Below are positions 1 through 7,313 of a DNA stretch of 37,180 nucleotides, one piece after another. Source of the stretch: Candidatus Magasanikbacteria bacterium CG_4_10_14_0_2_um_filter_37_12 (GTDB taxonomy: Bacteria; Patescibacteriota; Patescibacteriia; Magasanikbacterales; UBA922); contig PFPK01000018.1 of NCBI GenBank assembly GCA_002793015.1, positions 1 to 37,180 of the forward strand, in the 5' to 3' direction. The notes below the pieces were generated by a model, which had not been told where the DNA came from, searched no databases, and saw only the letters and a program-made list of their open reading frames with translations. Numbering within the stretch: the first letter of the stretch is position 1; every line of letters begins with the position of its first letter. A program made the translations under genes and the position numbers.

Positions 1-1236
1 CTTCAAAATTCCGCATTTGACAAAGTAGAAGAAGCTATAGCTACCGATGGGCGCAGTACAGAAGATATTCTTCGTCAGCTTAACGAGGCAAAGCAGACCA
101 AAGATTACGACGCAAAACGTAGTTTAACTGAAGCATTACTCCAGCGGTTGGATATTGCAGACATACGCGGAGAAGAACGCCCAAAGGAAATTTTGGATGC
201 CCTGGGCAGTATCTATGCCGCAGATGAATATTCTAAAGTACGCAGAGACAGCATAATGGACGAGATACCAAAGGATAATCCTGATGTACTCGTTCATACC
301 CTCCTTGATGAAAAGTTTTCAAATAGCACGAGCCTTCTCTACTCTCTTGAAAACAACGACGTACGAGAAATAATCTACCAAGCTTTGAAAGATAACAATG
401 CGGTAGACAAAGCAGTGACTCTTGTTTCAGCAACTAAAGACCTTACGGAAAAAATACGTCTTTTTGAGGATATCGATTTATGGCTTCGAAGTAATTTAAG
501 TAACGAGGCAAAGAAAGCCATAGGCTCTTATGGTGGATATAATCGCCTTAAGCGCGACGTCGCCGTTGAACTACTTAGTCAAGACAGAGAAATGTTTAAC
601 AAGCTTCTTGAGTGCGGGGTAATTGATATCGACGGGTTGGAAGACCGCATAAAAGACGAACCTGATGAATCACTTGCAGAATTACTCCTGCATGTTATCA
701 CCATAGATGACGCTTCACGAGTCATGAAATTTATACGCAATAAAGACGCACTCCTTACCACTGTCTCTGAACTTGATCGCGCCACTCTTCCACAAGAGTC
801 TCGTGGTGCAGTTGTAGACAATTTGCAACGACTCGCAGCTGCCTTTGATACCCCGCCACAAATTCGTTCACTAGGACATCTCCGCAAGAGAGATGAAAAC
901 ATGCAATCATACGAAATACCGAATAAATTTATAATTGCTCTTAAAGATGGGGAAGATCACGCCACTATCGTTTGGAGTAATACAAGAGATTTTGGTGAGC
1001 ACAAACACCTTGCTCAACGTATTGGCAATATATCCAAAGCACTATGCGCCGGAGGAGAAGTGGGGCTTATTGAGCTTGGTGATGGGCGTTTACAAGTTGC
1101 GTTTGAAGGACGGAGTGGAACCTTTGGTCCGTATAATCACACGTTCCTTGAACGTTTCAAACAAGCACTAGCTGAAAGGTTGCAACGCGAATTAAATACT
1201 GAGATAGAAGTAGTTATACGTCCGAGTAAAATTTGA
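1..1236 (+). CDS. Unrecognised protein, 5'-truncated; C-terminal domain weakly Janus/PHPT1-like
   Basis: The frame is open from the first base, so the true start lies outside the window; the first possible internal start (TTG at 148) is not convincing. The visible 411 residues fall into two parts. The first 290 or so are acidic, helical and without membrane segments or a motif I know. The last 110 look like a compact alpha/beta domain, with a histidine-containing helix (GEHKHLAQRI), a glycine-rich strand (LGDGRLQV) and a GRSGTFGPYNH segment. That order resembles the Janus/PHPT1 phosphohistidine phosphatase fold, where HADIYD, GGGRI and YGPAQH occur in the same sequence. The resemblance is by eye only and the catalytic role is not shown. 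The gene ends 341 bases before the next one. Confidence 0.75.
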   Translation, partial: LQNSAFDKVEEAIATDGRSTEDILRQLNEAKQTKDYDAKRSLTEALLQRLDIADIRGEERPKEILDALGSIYAADEYSKVRRDSIMDEIPKDNPDVLVHTLLDEKFSNSTSLLYSLENNDVREIIYQALKDNNAVDKAVTLVSATKDLTEKIRLFEDIDLWLRSNLSNEAKKAIGSYGGYNRLKRDVAVELLSQDREMFNKLLECGVIDIDGLEDRIKDEPDESLAELLLHVITIDDASRVMKFIRNKDALLTTVSELDRATLPQESRGAVVDNLQRLAAAFDTPPQIRSLGHLRKRDENMQSYEIPNKFIIALKDGEDHATIVWSNTRDFGEHKHLAQRIGNISKALCAGGEVGLIELGDGRLQVAFEGRSGTFGPYNHTFLERFKQALAERLQRELNTEIEVVIRPSKI

Positions 1237-1257
1237 GTCCGGAGTATAAAATAAAGA

Positions 1258-1307
1258 GTTGGCGGGGCGCAATTCACCCTCTAACCCCCCTCTTGTGCCC
1301 CGCCAAC
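1258..1307 (+). repeat. Stem-loop A with loop motif shared with stem-loop B
   Basis: A 15-bp stem (gttggcggggcgcaa pairing with ttgtgccccgccaac, one G-U pair) encloses a 20-base C-rich loop, ttcaccctctaacccccctc. It lies just downstream of the 1-1236 gene and is followed by an A-rich, not T-rich, stretch on the plus strand, so it does not look like a plus-strand intrinsic terminator. The loop resembles that of the element at 2363-2417 although the stems differ. The rest of the gap to 1577 holds no gene I can support. Confidence 0.65.
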
Positions 1308-1488
1308 ATTGAAAAAAAGAAATTGGCCTTGCGGAAAAGTGATTTTCTTTCAGAAAATAAAAGGAAAAGCATACATCGTACAACAGCACGATATCCGGTT
1401 CGCACTTGGCTAACGCCAAATGCTCACCCAAATTTTCACTCCACTGCGTTCCGTGAAAACATCAGATATACGCGAACGTTGGGCGACA

Positions 1489-1507
1489 TATTTTCAAGTC
1501 TCTTTTA
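1489..1507. repeat. 19-bp inverted repeat, left copy
   Basis: The 19 bases tattttcaagtctctttta are the exact reverse complement of 2445-2463. The pair brackets the broken gene at 1578-2355. A short stretch to the inner or outer side (ending in acgtt on the reverse strand) is also partly alike in both copies. Confidence 0.75.
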
Positions 1508-1558
1508 AAAACAAAGCACGAGTGGAATTTTTCTTTATTATTAAGAGGGGAAATAAGG

Positions 1559-1564
1559 TATAAT
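1559..1564 (+). promoter_or_regulatory. Candidate -10 box (TATAAT)
   Basis: A perfect TATAAT lies 14 bases before the ATG at 1578, but no good -35 box is placed 16 to 18 bases upstream. If used, the transcript would be nearly leaderless. Confidence 0.3.
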
Positions 1565-1577
1565 TAACCTATTAATA

Positions 1578-2355
1578 ATGAATACTATGAACAAAAGAGG
1601 TTTCTCAAACATTCTAGTTGTTATTCTATTTTTATCTACAATAGCTGGTGTTGCTGGGTATTTTATTTTTCTTAAAAAGCAAACAACTACGCCAACGACT
1701 ATATCGACCCCAACAAATAACATTACACAAAAAACAATATCAATTGATAATTCCTATTCAGATTCAGAGCTACCATCTCTTACAGCAGATAAGAAAGACA
1801 TCATTTTTGATAACAGAGTCTTGCTGTCTATTGATCATAATGCAATTTTCGATTGGTTTAAAACTAAAAGTCAATTATGCGACGGATACAATCTTACTAG
1901 TGCTACTGACCGTAAGGAATTTTGTGAGAACAAAGCATCCTTCAGACAGAAATCTAGCTAGATTTACTTCTATTGCCGTTTCTCCGGATAAAATGGAAAT
2001 TGGTTTTACTATAGAAAGCGACACATTAGCCCCAGATACTGTTGTTGGAATATTTTCTAAGTCTACAAATATAGTAAAATTGCTAACCAGTTACTATTTA
2101 GGAAATGAATTCATAAGTTTTTCTCCTAATGGGACCTATTTTATCTATAGAGGAGAGTGTTGGGAAGCAATGTGTGGACTTTTTGTAAAAGATTCAAAAA
2201 CACTTTCTGAAAAAGCGAGTATTAATAATCCAGAATACGTGGATTCTAGACAATGGGACGCCAGATTTGTACAGTGGATTAGGGAGAATGAGGTTGAATA
2301 TAAACTAGAATCAATCAATAGTAATGATGTAAAAATCGAAAGAAAGTCATTTTAA
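1578..2355 (+). pseudogene. Membrane-anchored extracytoplasmic protein, frameshifted
   Basis: The first frame (1578-1961) gives an N-terminal anchor (MNKRGFSNILVVILFLSTI...), a Thr/Pro-rich linker and the start of a soluble domain, then stops. A second frame one base on continues the domain to 2355 with strand-rich sequence (SPDKMEIGFTIESD, ISFSPNGTYFIYRGECW). Dropping one A from the AAA at 1950-1952 joins the two as FRQNLARFTSIAVSPDK, a full protein of about 258 residues. The break is therefore a single-base insertion, either real decay or a sequencing error. The repeated SP(D/N)... strand pattern suggests a beta-propeller or similar fold, but no family is recognised. The gene sits alone between repeat-bearing gaps. 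Confidence 0.7.
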
Positions 2356-2362
2356 ATTTGGA

Positions 2363-2417
2363 GTTTTGGGCTACGGGCATTCACCCCATTAATCCCACTC
2401 TACTCCTCGCCCAAAAC
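2363..2417 (+). repeat. Stem-loop B with loop motif shared with stem-loop A
   Basis: A 9-bp perfect stem (gttttgggc with gcccaaaac) encloses a 37-base loop containing cattcaccccattaatccc. This part of the loop closely matches the loop of 1258-1307 (attcaccc, taa, ccc, ctct in the same order), while the stems are unrelated in sequence. It lies directly after the stop of the broken gene. Confidence 0.6.
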
Positions 2418-2444
2418 GAAAATATTTTCACTCGAACAAATTGA

Positions 2445-2463
2445 TAAAAGAGACTTGAAAATA
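2445..2463. repeat. 19-bp inverted repeat, right copy
   Basis: The 19 bases taaaagagacttgaaaata are the exact reverse complement of 1489-1507. Just downstream (2484-2512) is an unusually GC-rich run with cactccgctatcgctccgtt, similar in the same orientation to cactccactgcgttccgtg near 1440 in the other gap. From here to 2674 I see no gene. Confidence 0.75.
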
Positions 2464-2674
2464 CGCTAAAGCCACGTTGCACTCTCACTCCGCTATCGCT
2501 CCGTTCGGCTCGCCTAACTATCCATATCCTCGTCAAGCAATACCTGTGGACAAAACTCAATAAAACAAAGAATGAAATGAGGCAGTGTTTTTTTTGAATA
2601 CAACAAAACAGATACAGACTGTGTGGCGAGAGTTTGTAAAAATATGAGATGATTTTTTTTTACACACCCAAAAC

Positions 2675-2703
2675 TTGACAACAATTCCCAATTAATCTAA
2701 AAT
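2675..2703 (+). promoter_or_regulatory. Sigma-70-type promoter of the riboswitch operon
   Basis: A perfect -35 box TTGACA (2675-2680) is followed by a 17-base spacer and the -10 box TAAAAT (2698-2703). It is the best promoter match in the window. It would start transcription near 2710, about 14 bases before the riboswitch aptamer, and so drive the B12-related genes. Confidence 0.75.
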
Positions 2704-2723
2704 ACAAAAATTAACAACCAAAT

Positions 2724-2819
2724 CATATATATTACGGAAGTGAGGTAGCTATTCCTCCACTGTGCCGCAACGGTAAAGCCTCGATATCAATCTGGGGACA
2801 AGTCCGGTCTGTGTATATG
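2724..2819 (+). ncRNA. Cobalamin riboswitch (compact class-II-like aptamer)
   Basis: The aptamer is closed by an 8-bp P1 helix (catatata at 2724-2731 with tgtatatg at 2812-2819, one G-U pair). Inside are the hallmarks of cobalamin riboswitches in order: ggaag...ggtagcta-ttcc (P3 region), then cactgtgccgcaacggtaa, which is close to the conserved core CACTGT-GCCGCAA-CGGTAA, and the B12 box aagtccgg. At 96 bases it lacks the long peripheral arm of class I, so a Cbl-II/AdoCbl-variant type fits better. It lies between a strong promoter and an intrinsic terminator, which indicates control by premature termination, normally shutting the operon off when cobalamin is plentiful. Confidence 0.85.
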
Positions 2820-2866
2820 TGAACATCTCGAGCAGGAACATAAGTAAATTGTCTTTACTTTTTGCC

Positions 2867-2896
2867 ATCTTCCTAGCTCTCTGGAAGATTTTTTTA
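2867..2896 (+). terminator. Intrinsic terminator of the riboswitch expression platform
   Basis: The 7-bp stem atcttcc/ggaagat (2867-2873 and 2883-2889) with a 9-base loop runs directly into a run of T. It lies 47 bases after the aptamer and before the ATG at 2910. A second hairpin (aagtaaa/tttactt, 2843-2860) sits between the two and may be part of the switch. Confidence 0.75.
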
Positions 2897-2909
2897 TTTT
2901 TAAAAATCT

Positions 2910-3572
2910 ATGCAAAACACAAAATCAAAAATTCTTATCTTAGGCCTCCTACTTATCGTCGGAGCTGGATGTAATCAGATTCCTGCGAAAGAAAACCAGA
3001 CCAAAGACGACAACCCAACACTAATTGAAATAAATACCACAACACAGAACTCGAAAAGTAGTGAACAAATGCCCACTCCAGCTGAACTACCAAAAAATGC
3101 ACAAAAAAAAGAAGAGACAGACATGGTAATAGTCCAAGTAGAACAAGAAAAAAAATCACAAAACCCTCAAGGAGTAATGACCCTGCCAGAACCAAAAGAT
3201 GACAGTGCCGAAGAAATTATAAAAAAAGAAGAATCAACTGACCAAAAAATTGAAGAAGCTGAGACAGAGAATACTCTCGAAGCGACATTGTCAACAGACG
3301 ACAAAGAATATCAATTACAAATGCCAGAAGGAAGTAGTGTCTATGACTTGATGACAAAGGCTTCCCTGAGTACTGATTTTACATTTTCTGCAAATAACTA
3401 TCCTGGCATTGGATTCTTCATCAAAGAAATTAATGGAGTAAAAAATAACAAACAGGCTGGTCTCTACTGGATTTACTATCTAGAAGGAAAACCAGCAAAA
3501 GTAGGAGTATCTGATTATATTTTAAAGCCAGGAGACAAAATAGCATGGAAATACGAAGTACCAAATTTTTAG
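2910..3572 (+). CDS. DUF4430-domain lipoprotein (putative cobalamin-binding)
   Basis: This 220-residue protein has a clear lipoprotein signal: positive N-terminus, hydrophobic core ILILGLLLIV and lipobox VGAGC with the acylated cysteine at residue 21. Residues 22-125 are a charged, Glu/Lys-rich flexible linker. Residues 127-220 form a DUF4430 domain, with SSVYDLMTKAS, GIGFFIKEINGV, the core strand GLYWIYYLEGKPAKVGVSDY and the ending LKPGDKIAWKYE. DUF4430 is the fold of the C-terminal domain of transcobalamin and intrinsic factor. As the first gene behind a cobalamin riboswitch it is best read as a surface-anchored cobalamin-binding protein; ligand binding is inferred. No clear Shine-Dalgarno sequence precedes the ATG. 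Confidence 0.85.
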   Translation: MQNTKSKILILGLLLIVGAGCNQIPAKENQTKDDNPTLIEINTTTQNSKSSEQMPTPAELPKNAQKKEETDMVIVQVEQEKKSQNPQGVMTLPEPKDDSAEEIIKKEESTDQKIEEAETENTLEATLSTDDKEYQLQMPEGSSVYDLMTKASLSTDFTFSANNYPGIGFFIKEINGVKNNKQAGLYWIYYLEGKPAKVGVSDYILKPGDKIAWKYEVPNF

Positions 3573-3660
3573 ACAATAAATAACATATAATGGCTATTAA
3601 CTAAAGAGCTGTTCCTCCACTATGTCTGGAGATTATAATCAGTGTAATCCTTAATTTAAT

Positions 3661-6075
3661 ATGAACAGTACCAAAAAACTATTCCGCCTGTCTGTCATCA
3701 TCTTACTATTGTTGTCTGGTTTTACAAAGCCTATTTCAGTCCATGCAGAGGAAGATGTTTCTGATACAGAAGTATCTGTACAAACTACCGAAACAAAAAA
3801 TGTACCCGAAGAACAGACAGTAGAGGATACAGGCGAAAGCAATCTGGAGGAAGATACTGAAAATCAAGAAGAAACTCAAGAAAAACAAACTTCTGAAAAA
3901 AATGCAGATGAAGAAACAACGGGAGAAGAGACCGATGAGCCTACGGAAGATGAAAACGAAGTAGAAAAAACCGTAACCATCAAGCTACGCTACAGTGATC
4001 AGTTCATGTTTGATGATCTTGTTGTCTTACCAACTTCCACTACTTTTACCGATAACAACGGAGACGAATATACCACCACATCGACCAGCGTCCTCACAGC
4101 CCTCATTAGTGCCGACAAGACTAGTGATGAATTTGATATTACCAATCTAGAATATTATCCAGCATACAGTAGCTTCTATTTGCACTGTCTAGCATTCAAT
4201 AATGCTGAGAACACCAAAGCCTGTAACAACTGGAACTATGTAGTTGATGGAATTTACCCCAGCAATATTGGTATGGATAGCTATAACCTGGCAGGTGGAG
4301 AAACTGTTTATATTTATTTCAATAATTCTTGGAAAATCAGTGCCAGCACTTCTACCTTTGATTTGGGAGCTACCACCACATTTTATACATGGCAATACGA
4401 TTATGCTGATCCAGAAAACGAATGGCTCAGTGATCCAGAAGATAAAATAAATATCTCTGTCAACAATCCAAATTCTACTGGCTGGTGGGATGCGACTACG
4501 ATGATAGCAACAACTACCAGTGACAACTCTGGATCTGTAGATTATCTTTTTACCAGCACGGGTACTTTTTATACGGATATTACAGCTGACGACTATTCCA
4601 AATGGAGTAGCCCGATCACTATCAATGTCACATCACCAACTAGCACAGAAGCCACAACTCCGACATCTACGCCCACCCAAGGTGGTGGTGATAGCACACC
4701 ACAATTCAATTCCATCAGTAGTGCAAAAATTAATGCTACAGTCGAAAAAATTCTTAATTATATAAAATTACAACAATCAAATACAGGAGAAATAATTGAT
4801 GGCGGTACATCGGATTGGTTAATGATGAGTTTTGGAGCCCATTGGGACAACAGCAGTAAGATAAAAAATGGTGACACTTCCCTGCTCAGTTTTGTGCTAG
4901 GCTATGATTTTGATGGCTACACAGATCTCAATCTTTGTGCTGGATACCCAAGGCATATCATGGCTCTACTAGCCGGCGGAGTCAACACAGACCATACAAA
5001 AGTAAATGAGTTAAAATCAAAAATGTTGACCGAGTGTTATACAGACAATTTATATGGTCAAGATGGTATAAATGACGACGTCTTTGCCCTTATGGCGCTC
5101 CTAGAGTTCGATTATAGCAGTAATGACCAGATTGTCTCAGATCTAGTAAAAACCATCGTCAATGACCAAACAGGAGATGGGGCTTTCACTTGGGTTGGCT
5201 GGCCTGGAGCAGATATAACTGGGGCGGCGATCAATGCTCTTAGCTCTGCTAGAAACCATGGTATTACAGTTGATCAATCTGTTCTAGATAATGCCAAAAA
5301 TTATCTCAAGCAAAACCAGCTAGCCGACGGTGGCTGGGGCTATGGCACTTCGGATATTCTCACCACTAGCTGGGCCATGATGGGGATCAATGCTCTCGAC
5401 GAATCACAGTCTGACTGGTTCAATAGTGAGGGGAAAAATCCCTGGTATCCGATGACAGAACGACTAAATGATGCAGTTTATTATGAATCTGCCTGGACAC
5501 CTGGTACAGTAGATTGGTTTGCGATGAAGCATGCTGTCCCTGCTCTCCTGAAAAGTAGTTGGCCGATTGTCAAAACATTTGTTGATAATAATTCCTCAAC
5601 TACATATCCTATTTCAACAGGTTGTACAAATTGTGATTCTAAAACCCCAACTACCACAGAAGAAATCATTATAGAAGAAGTGTCCACTTCCACAATTGAT
5701 ATTATATTGAAAACCCCTACCACGACACCGTCTTCAACGATTGATATTGTTAAACCAAAAACCACTGAGATAGAAAAAAAAAATAATGAGCCAGAAGAAG
5801 AAATCATTAAAAATATTCCGCCAGCACAACTAATTCGTCCATATGTGCCTCCCAAAAAAGTCTTGGGTGAAAAAATTGACAATTCTAATCAAGATAAAAA
5901 TAAACAAGATAAAAATAAAGTAGAACAAAAAACTGTCTTGGACGACAGTCTAAAACAAAATGGCATGGCAGAAGAAAGTCTTCAAAATGCCAAAAAACCA
6001 TTCCTAAAAAAAGTTATGGACTTCTTCTACCACATGATTTCCTCTGGTTTCAAATTTTTGATGAACCTGCTATAA
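3661..6075 (+). CDS. Secreted DUF4430 plus alpha/alpha-barrel protein, transcobalamin-like
   Basis: 804 residues. A signal peptide (about 1-29, ending VHAEE) leads into a very acidic Glu/Thr linker (30-100). A DUF4430 domain follows at about 101-225 (NNWNYVVDGIYPSNIGMDSYNL then GGETVYIYF). Next is a probable beta-sandwich (225-330) and a Thr/Pro linker. An alpha/alpha-barrel with prenyltransferase/squalene-cyclase-type repeats spans about 357-640 (GEIIDGGTSDWLMM, DGAFTWVGWPGADITGAAI, DGGWGYGTSDILTTSWAMMG). A second Thr/Pro/Lys linker ends in a hydrophobic segment (FFYHMISSGFKFLMNLL) that could hold it to the membrane. The two folds are those of animal transcobalamin/intrinsic factor, in reverse order. 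Squalene-cyclase activity is unlikely because I see no DXDD motif. It lies 88 bases after the riboswitch-led lipoprotein gene, so cobalamin capture is the inferred role. Confidence 0.85.
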   Translation: MNSTKKLFRLSVIILLLLSGFTKPISVHAEEDVSDTEVSVQTTETKNVPEEQTVEDTGESNLEEDTENQEETQEKQTSEKNADEETTGEETDEPTEDENEVEKTVTIKLRYSDQFMFDDLVVLPTSTTFTDNNGDEYTTTSTSVLTALISADKTSDEFDITNLEYYPAYSSFYLHCLAFNNAENTKACNNWNYVVDGIYPSNIGMDSYNLAGGETVYIYFNNSWKISASTSTFDLGATTTFYTWQYDYADPENEWLSDPEDKINISVNNPNSTGWWDATTMIATTTSDNSGSVDYLFTSTGTFYTDITADDYSKWSSPITINVTSPTSTEATTPTSTPTQGGGDSTPQFNSISSAKINATVEKILNYIKLQQSNTGEIIDGGTSDWLMMSFGAHWDNSSKIKNGDTSLLSFVLGYDFDGYTDLNLCAGYPRHIMALLAGGVNTDHTKVNELKSKMLTECYTDNLYGQDGINDDVFALMALLEFDYSSNDQIVSDLVKTIVNDQTGDGAFTWVGWPGADITGAAINALSSARNHGITVDQSVLDNAKNYLKQNQLADGGWGYGTSDILTTSWAMMGINALDESQSDWFNSEGKNPWYPMTERLNDAVYYESAWTPGTVDWFAMKHAVPALLKSSWPIVKTFVDNNSSTTYPISTGCTNCDSKTPTTTEEIIIEEVSTSTIDIILKTPTTTPSSTIDIVKPKTTEIEKKNNEPEEEIIKNIPPAQLIRPYVPPKKVLGEKIDNSNQDKNKQDKNKVEQKTVLDDSLKQNGMAEESLQNAKKPFLKKVMDFFYHMISSGFKFLMNLL

Positions 6076-6183
6076 TGAATCATAATCACCCGTCATAACG
6101 AATGATATTAATTTTTTTTTTCTAAGCGAAACTTAAAAAATATAAAAAAATACTACTAGGTTGATTCAATAATATAAATTAAT

Positions 6184-6564
6184 ATGCTCAAAAAATATAG
6201 CAAAATTGGAATATTATTGGTTATTTTTTTAATCCTCGGTGCAGGATGCAATGTCTTACCTAAAAAGACCACCCATACTTACAATATTCAAGTCACCAAA
6301 TCCACAACCTACACAGACAAACATCAAATAGAAGAAGAAAATGAAATTATGCCAGTAGACCAACTGATGAAAAAAGTAGACCCACAACTAGAAACACAAA
6401 TAAAAAATGGGCAAGAAAAAATGACGAAACTAAATGGAGTAATTGCTACCATGAGCAAAGAATGGAAACTGTACGTCAATAATATTTCCCCAGAATTTAC
6501 TAACCTTGCCGACTTGATGGTCCGTGCTTCTGAACAAATTGAATGGCGCTATGAAGAAAAATAA
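6184..6564 (+). CDS. Small lipoprotein with DUF4430-like C-terminal half
   Basis: 126 residues with a lipoprotein signal peptide (lipobox LGAGC, cysteine near residue 22). The mature part is short and charged. Its end, EWKLYVNN...LADLMVRASEQIEWRYEEK, resembles the last strands of DUF4430 (W.yYvNG... lk.GD.I.WkYe in the first gene of this operon), but the first half of that domain is not recognisable. It may be a shrunken relative of the 2910-3572 lipoprotein. It lies between the large secreted protein and the membrane protein, 108 bases after the former, and probably belongs to the same transcript. Function unknown beyond the context. Confidence 0.75.
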   Translation: MLKKYSKIGILLVIFLILGAGCNVLPKKTTHTYNIQVTKSTTYTDKHQIEEENEIMPVDQLMKKVDPQLETQIKNGQEKMTKLNGVIATMSKEWKLYVNNISPEFTNLADLMVRASEQIEWRYEEK

Positions 6565-6623
6565 TAATTGAGCTAGTGGCAGTTGTACTTATTTTAAATA
6601 GCGAAATCAATGTTAATAAAATT

Positions 6624-7160
6624 ATGAACAAAAAAACTCAAATCTCTGTAATTCTGATCCTCATCGTGCTTGGTTTTACAGCCAGACTTTTTCCACACCC
6701 AGCCAACTTTGTTCCTATTGGGGCTATTGCAATCTTTGGAGCGCTGTATCTACCCCGTAAAATTGCTCTCCTCGTTCCCCTGCTAACTATGTTTGTGAGT
6801 GATATTTTTATCGGATTTTATAGCTGGCCCATGATGGCCTCTGTTTATCTGGGATTTGCTCTCATGGGATTGATTGGCCTCCAAGTTAGAAAAAACAAAA
6901 AGTTTAGTACACTTCTCAGCGGGACACTACTCGGTTCTTTCTTATTTTTTCTACTTACTAATACTGCTGTTTGGGCTTTTGGAACAATGTATACTATGGA
7001 CATTTCGGGTTTGTTTCAGAGCTACTACATGGCTCTGCCATTCTTCCGCAACAGTATTTTAGGTGATTTATTTTACACTGGTGTTTTGGTTGGTGCTGTG
7101 GAGGCCTTACAGTATTATTATCAAATCAAGAATATAAAGCAAAAGATTTCAAATTTGTAA
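6624..7160 (+). CDS. Integral membrane protein, ECF S-component-like (DUF6580-like)
   Basis: 178 residues from the ATG at 6624; a GTG at 6576 would add 16 residues that do not look like part of the protein. There are five or six membrane segments, with conserved-looking motifs HPANFVPIGAIAIFGALYL, PLLTMFVSDIFIGF and SILGDLFYTGVLVGAVEAL. The size, number of helices and the xPxGAIAIFG/SDxxxGF pattern fit the DUF6580 family, which resembles vitamin-binding S components of ECF transporters. Being last in a cobalamin-riboswitch operon, it is the likely membrane part of cobalamin uptake. No ECF ATPase or T-component lies in the window, so they would have to be encoded elsewhere. Confidence 0.75.
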   Translation: MNKKTQISVILILIVLGFTARLFPHPANFVPIGAIAIFGALYLPRKIALLVPLLTMFVSDIFIGFYSWPMMASVYLGFALMGLIGLQVRKNKKFSTLLSGTLLGSFLFFLLTNTAVWAFGTMYTMDISGLFQSYYMALPFFRNSILGDLFYTGVLVGAVEALQYYYQIKNIKQKISNL

Positions 7161-7214
7161 AATGGTTGTTTATCAAAACTCCATAACCTTTCTGGACATT
7201 GAAGCTAACTAAAC

Positions 7215-7251
7215 AAAAAAACTCGCTTAATAATCTAAGCGAGTTTTTTTA
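7215..7251. terminator. Bidirectional intrinsic terminator
   Basis: A 14-bp stem (aaaaaactcgctta pairing with taagcgagtttttt) with a 6-base loop has an A-run before and a T-run after. It therefore works in either direction, as expected between the convergent genes ending at 7160 and 7314. Confidence 0.85.
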
Positions 7252-7313
7252 AAAATTTTGTATTCAACAACCTCACATTCCTAATTCATTATCCCACATC
7301 CAACACCAAAAAA

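Noticed and set aside
1940-1965. Programmed ribosomal frameshift in the 1578-2355 gene
   Set aside because: No slippery heptamer or downstream structure is evident; a single extra A in AAA explains the shift.
3605-3650. A second, degraded cobalamin riboswitch before the 804-aa gene (shares ttcctccact with the first)
   Set aside because: Only ten or so bases match, the B12 box and core are absent, and a simple ctcca/tggag hairpin explains the segment.
3661-6075. Squalene-hopene cyclase
   Set aside because: Only the barrel type matches. The DXDD catalytic motif and proper QW repeats are missing, and the protein is secreted and has DUF4430.
6076-6183. Intrinsic terminator after the 804-aa gene (T-run near 6110)
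   Set aside because: The stem before the T-run is only about five base pairs with a wobble pair, so the case is poor.
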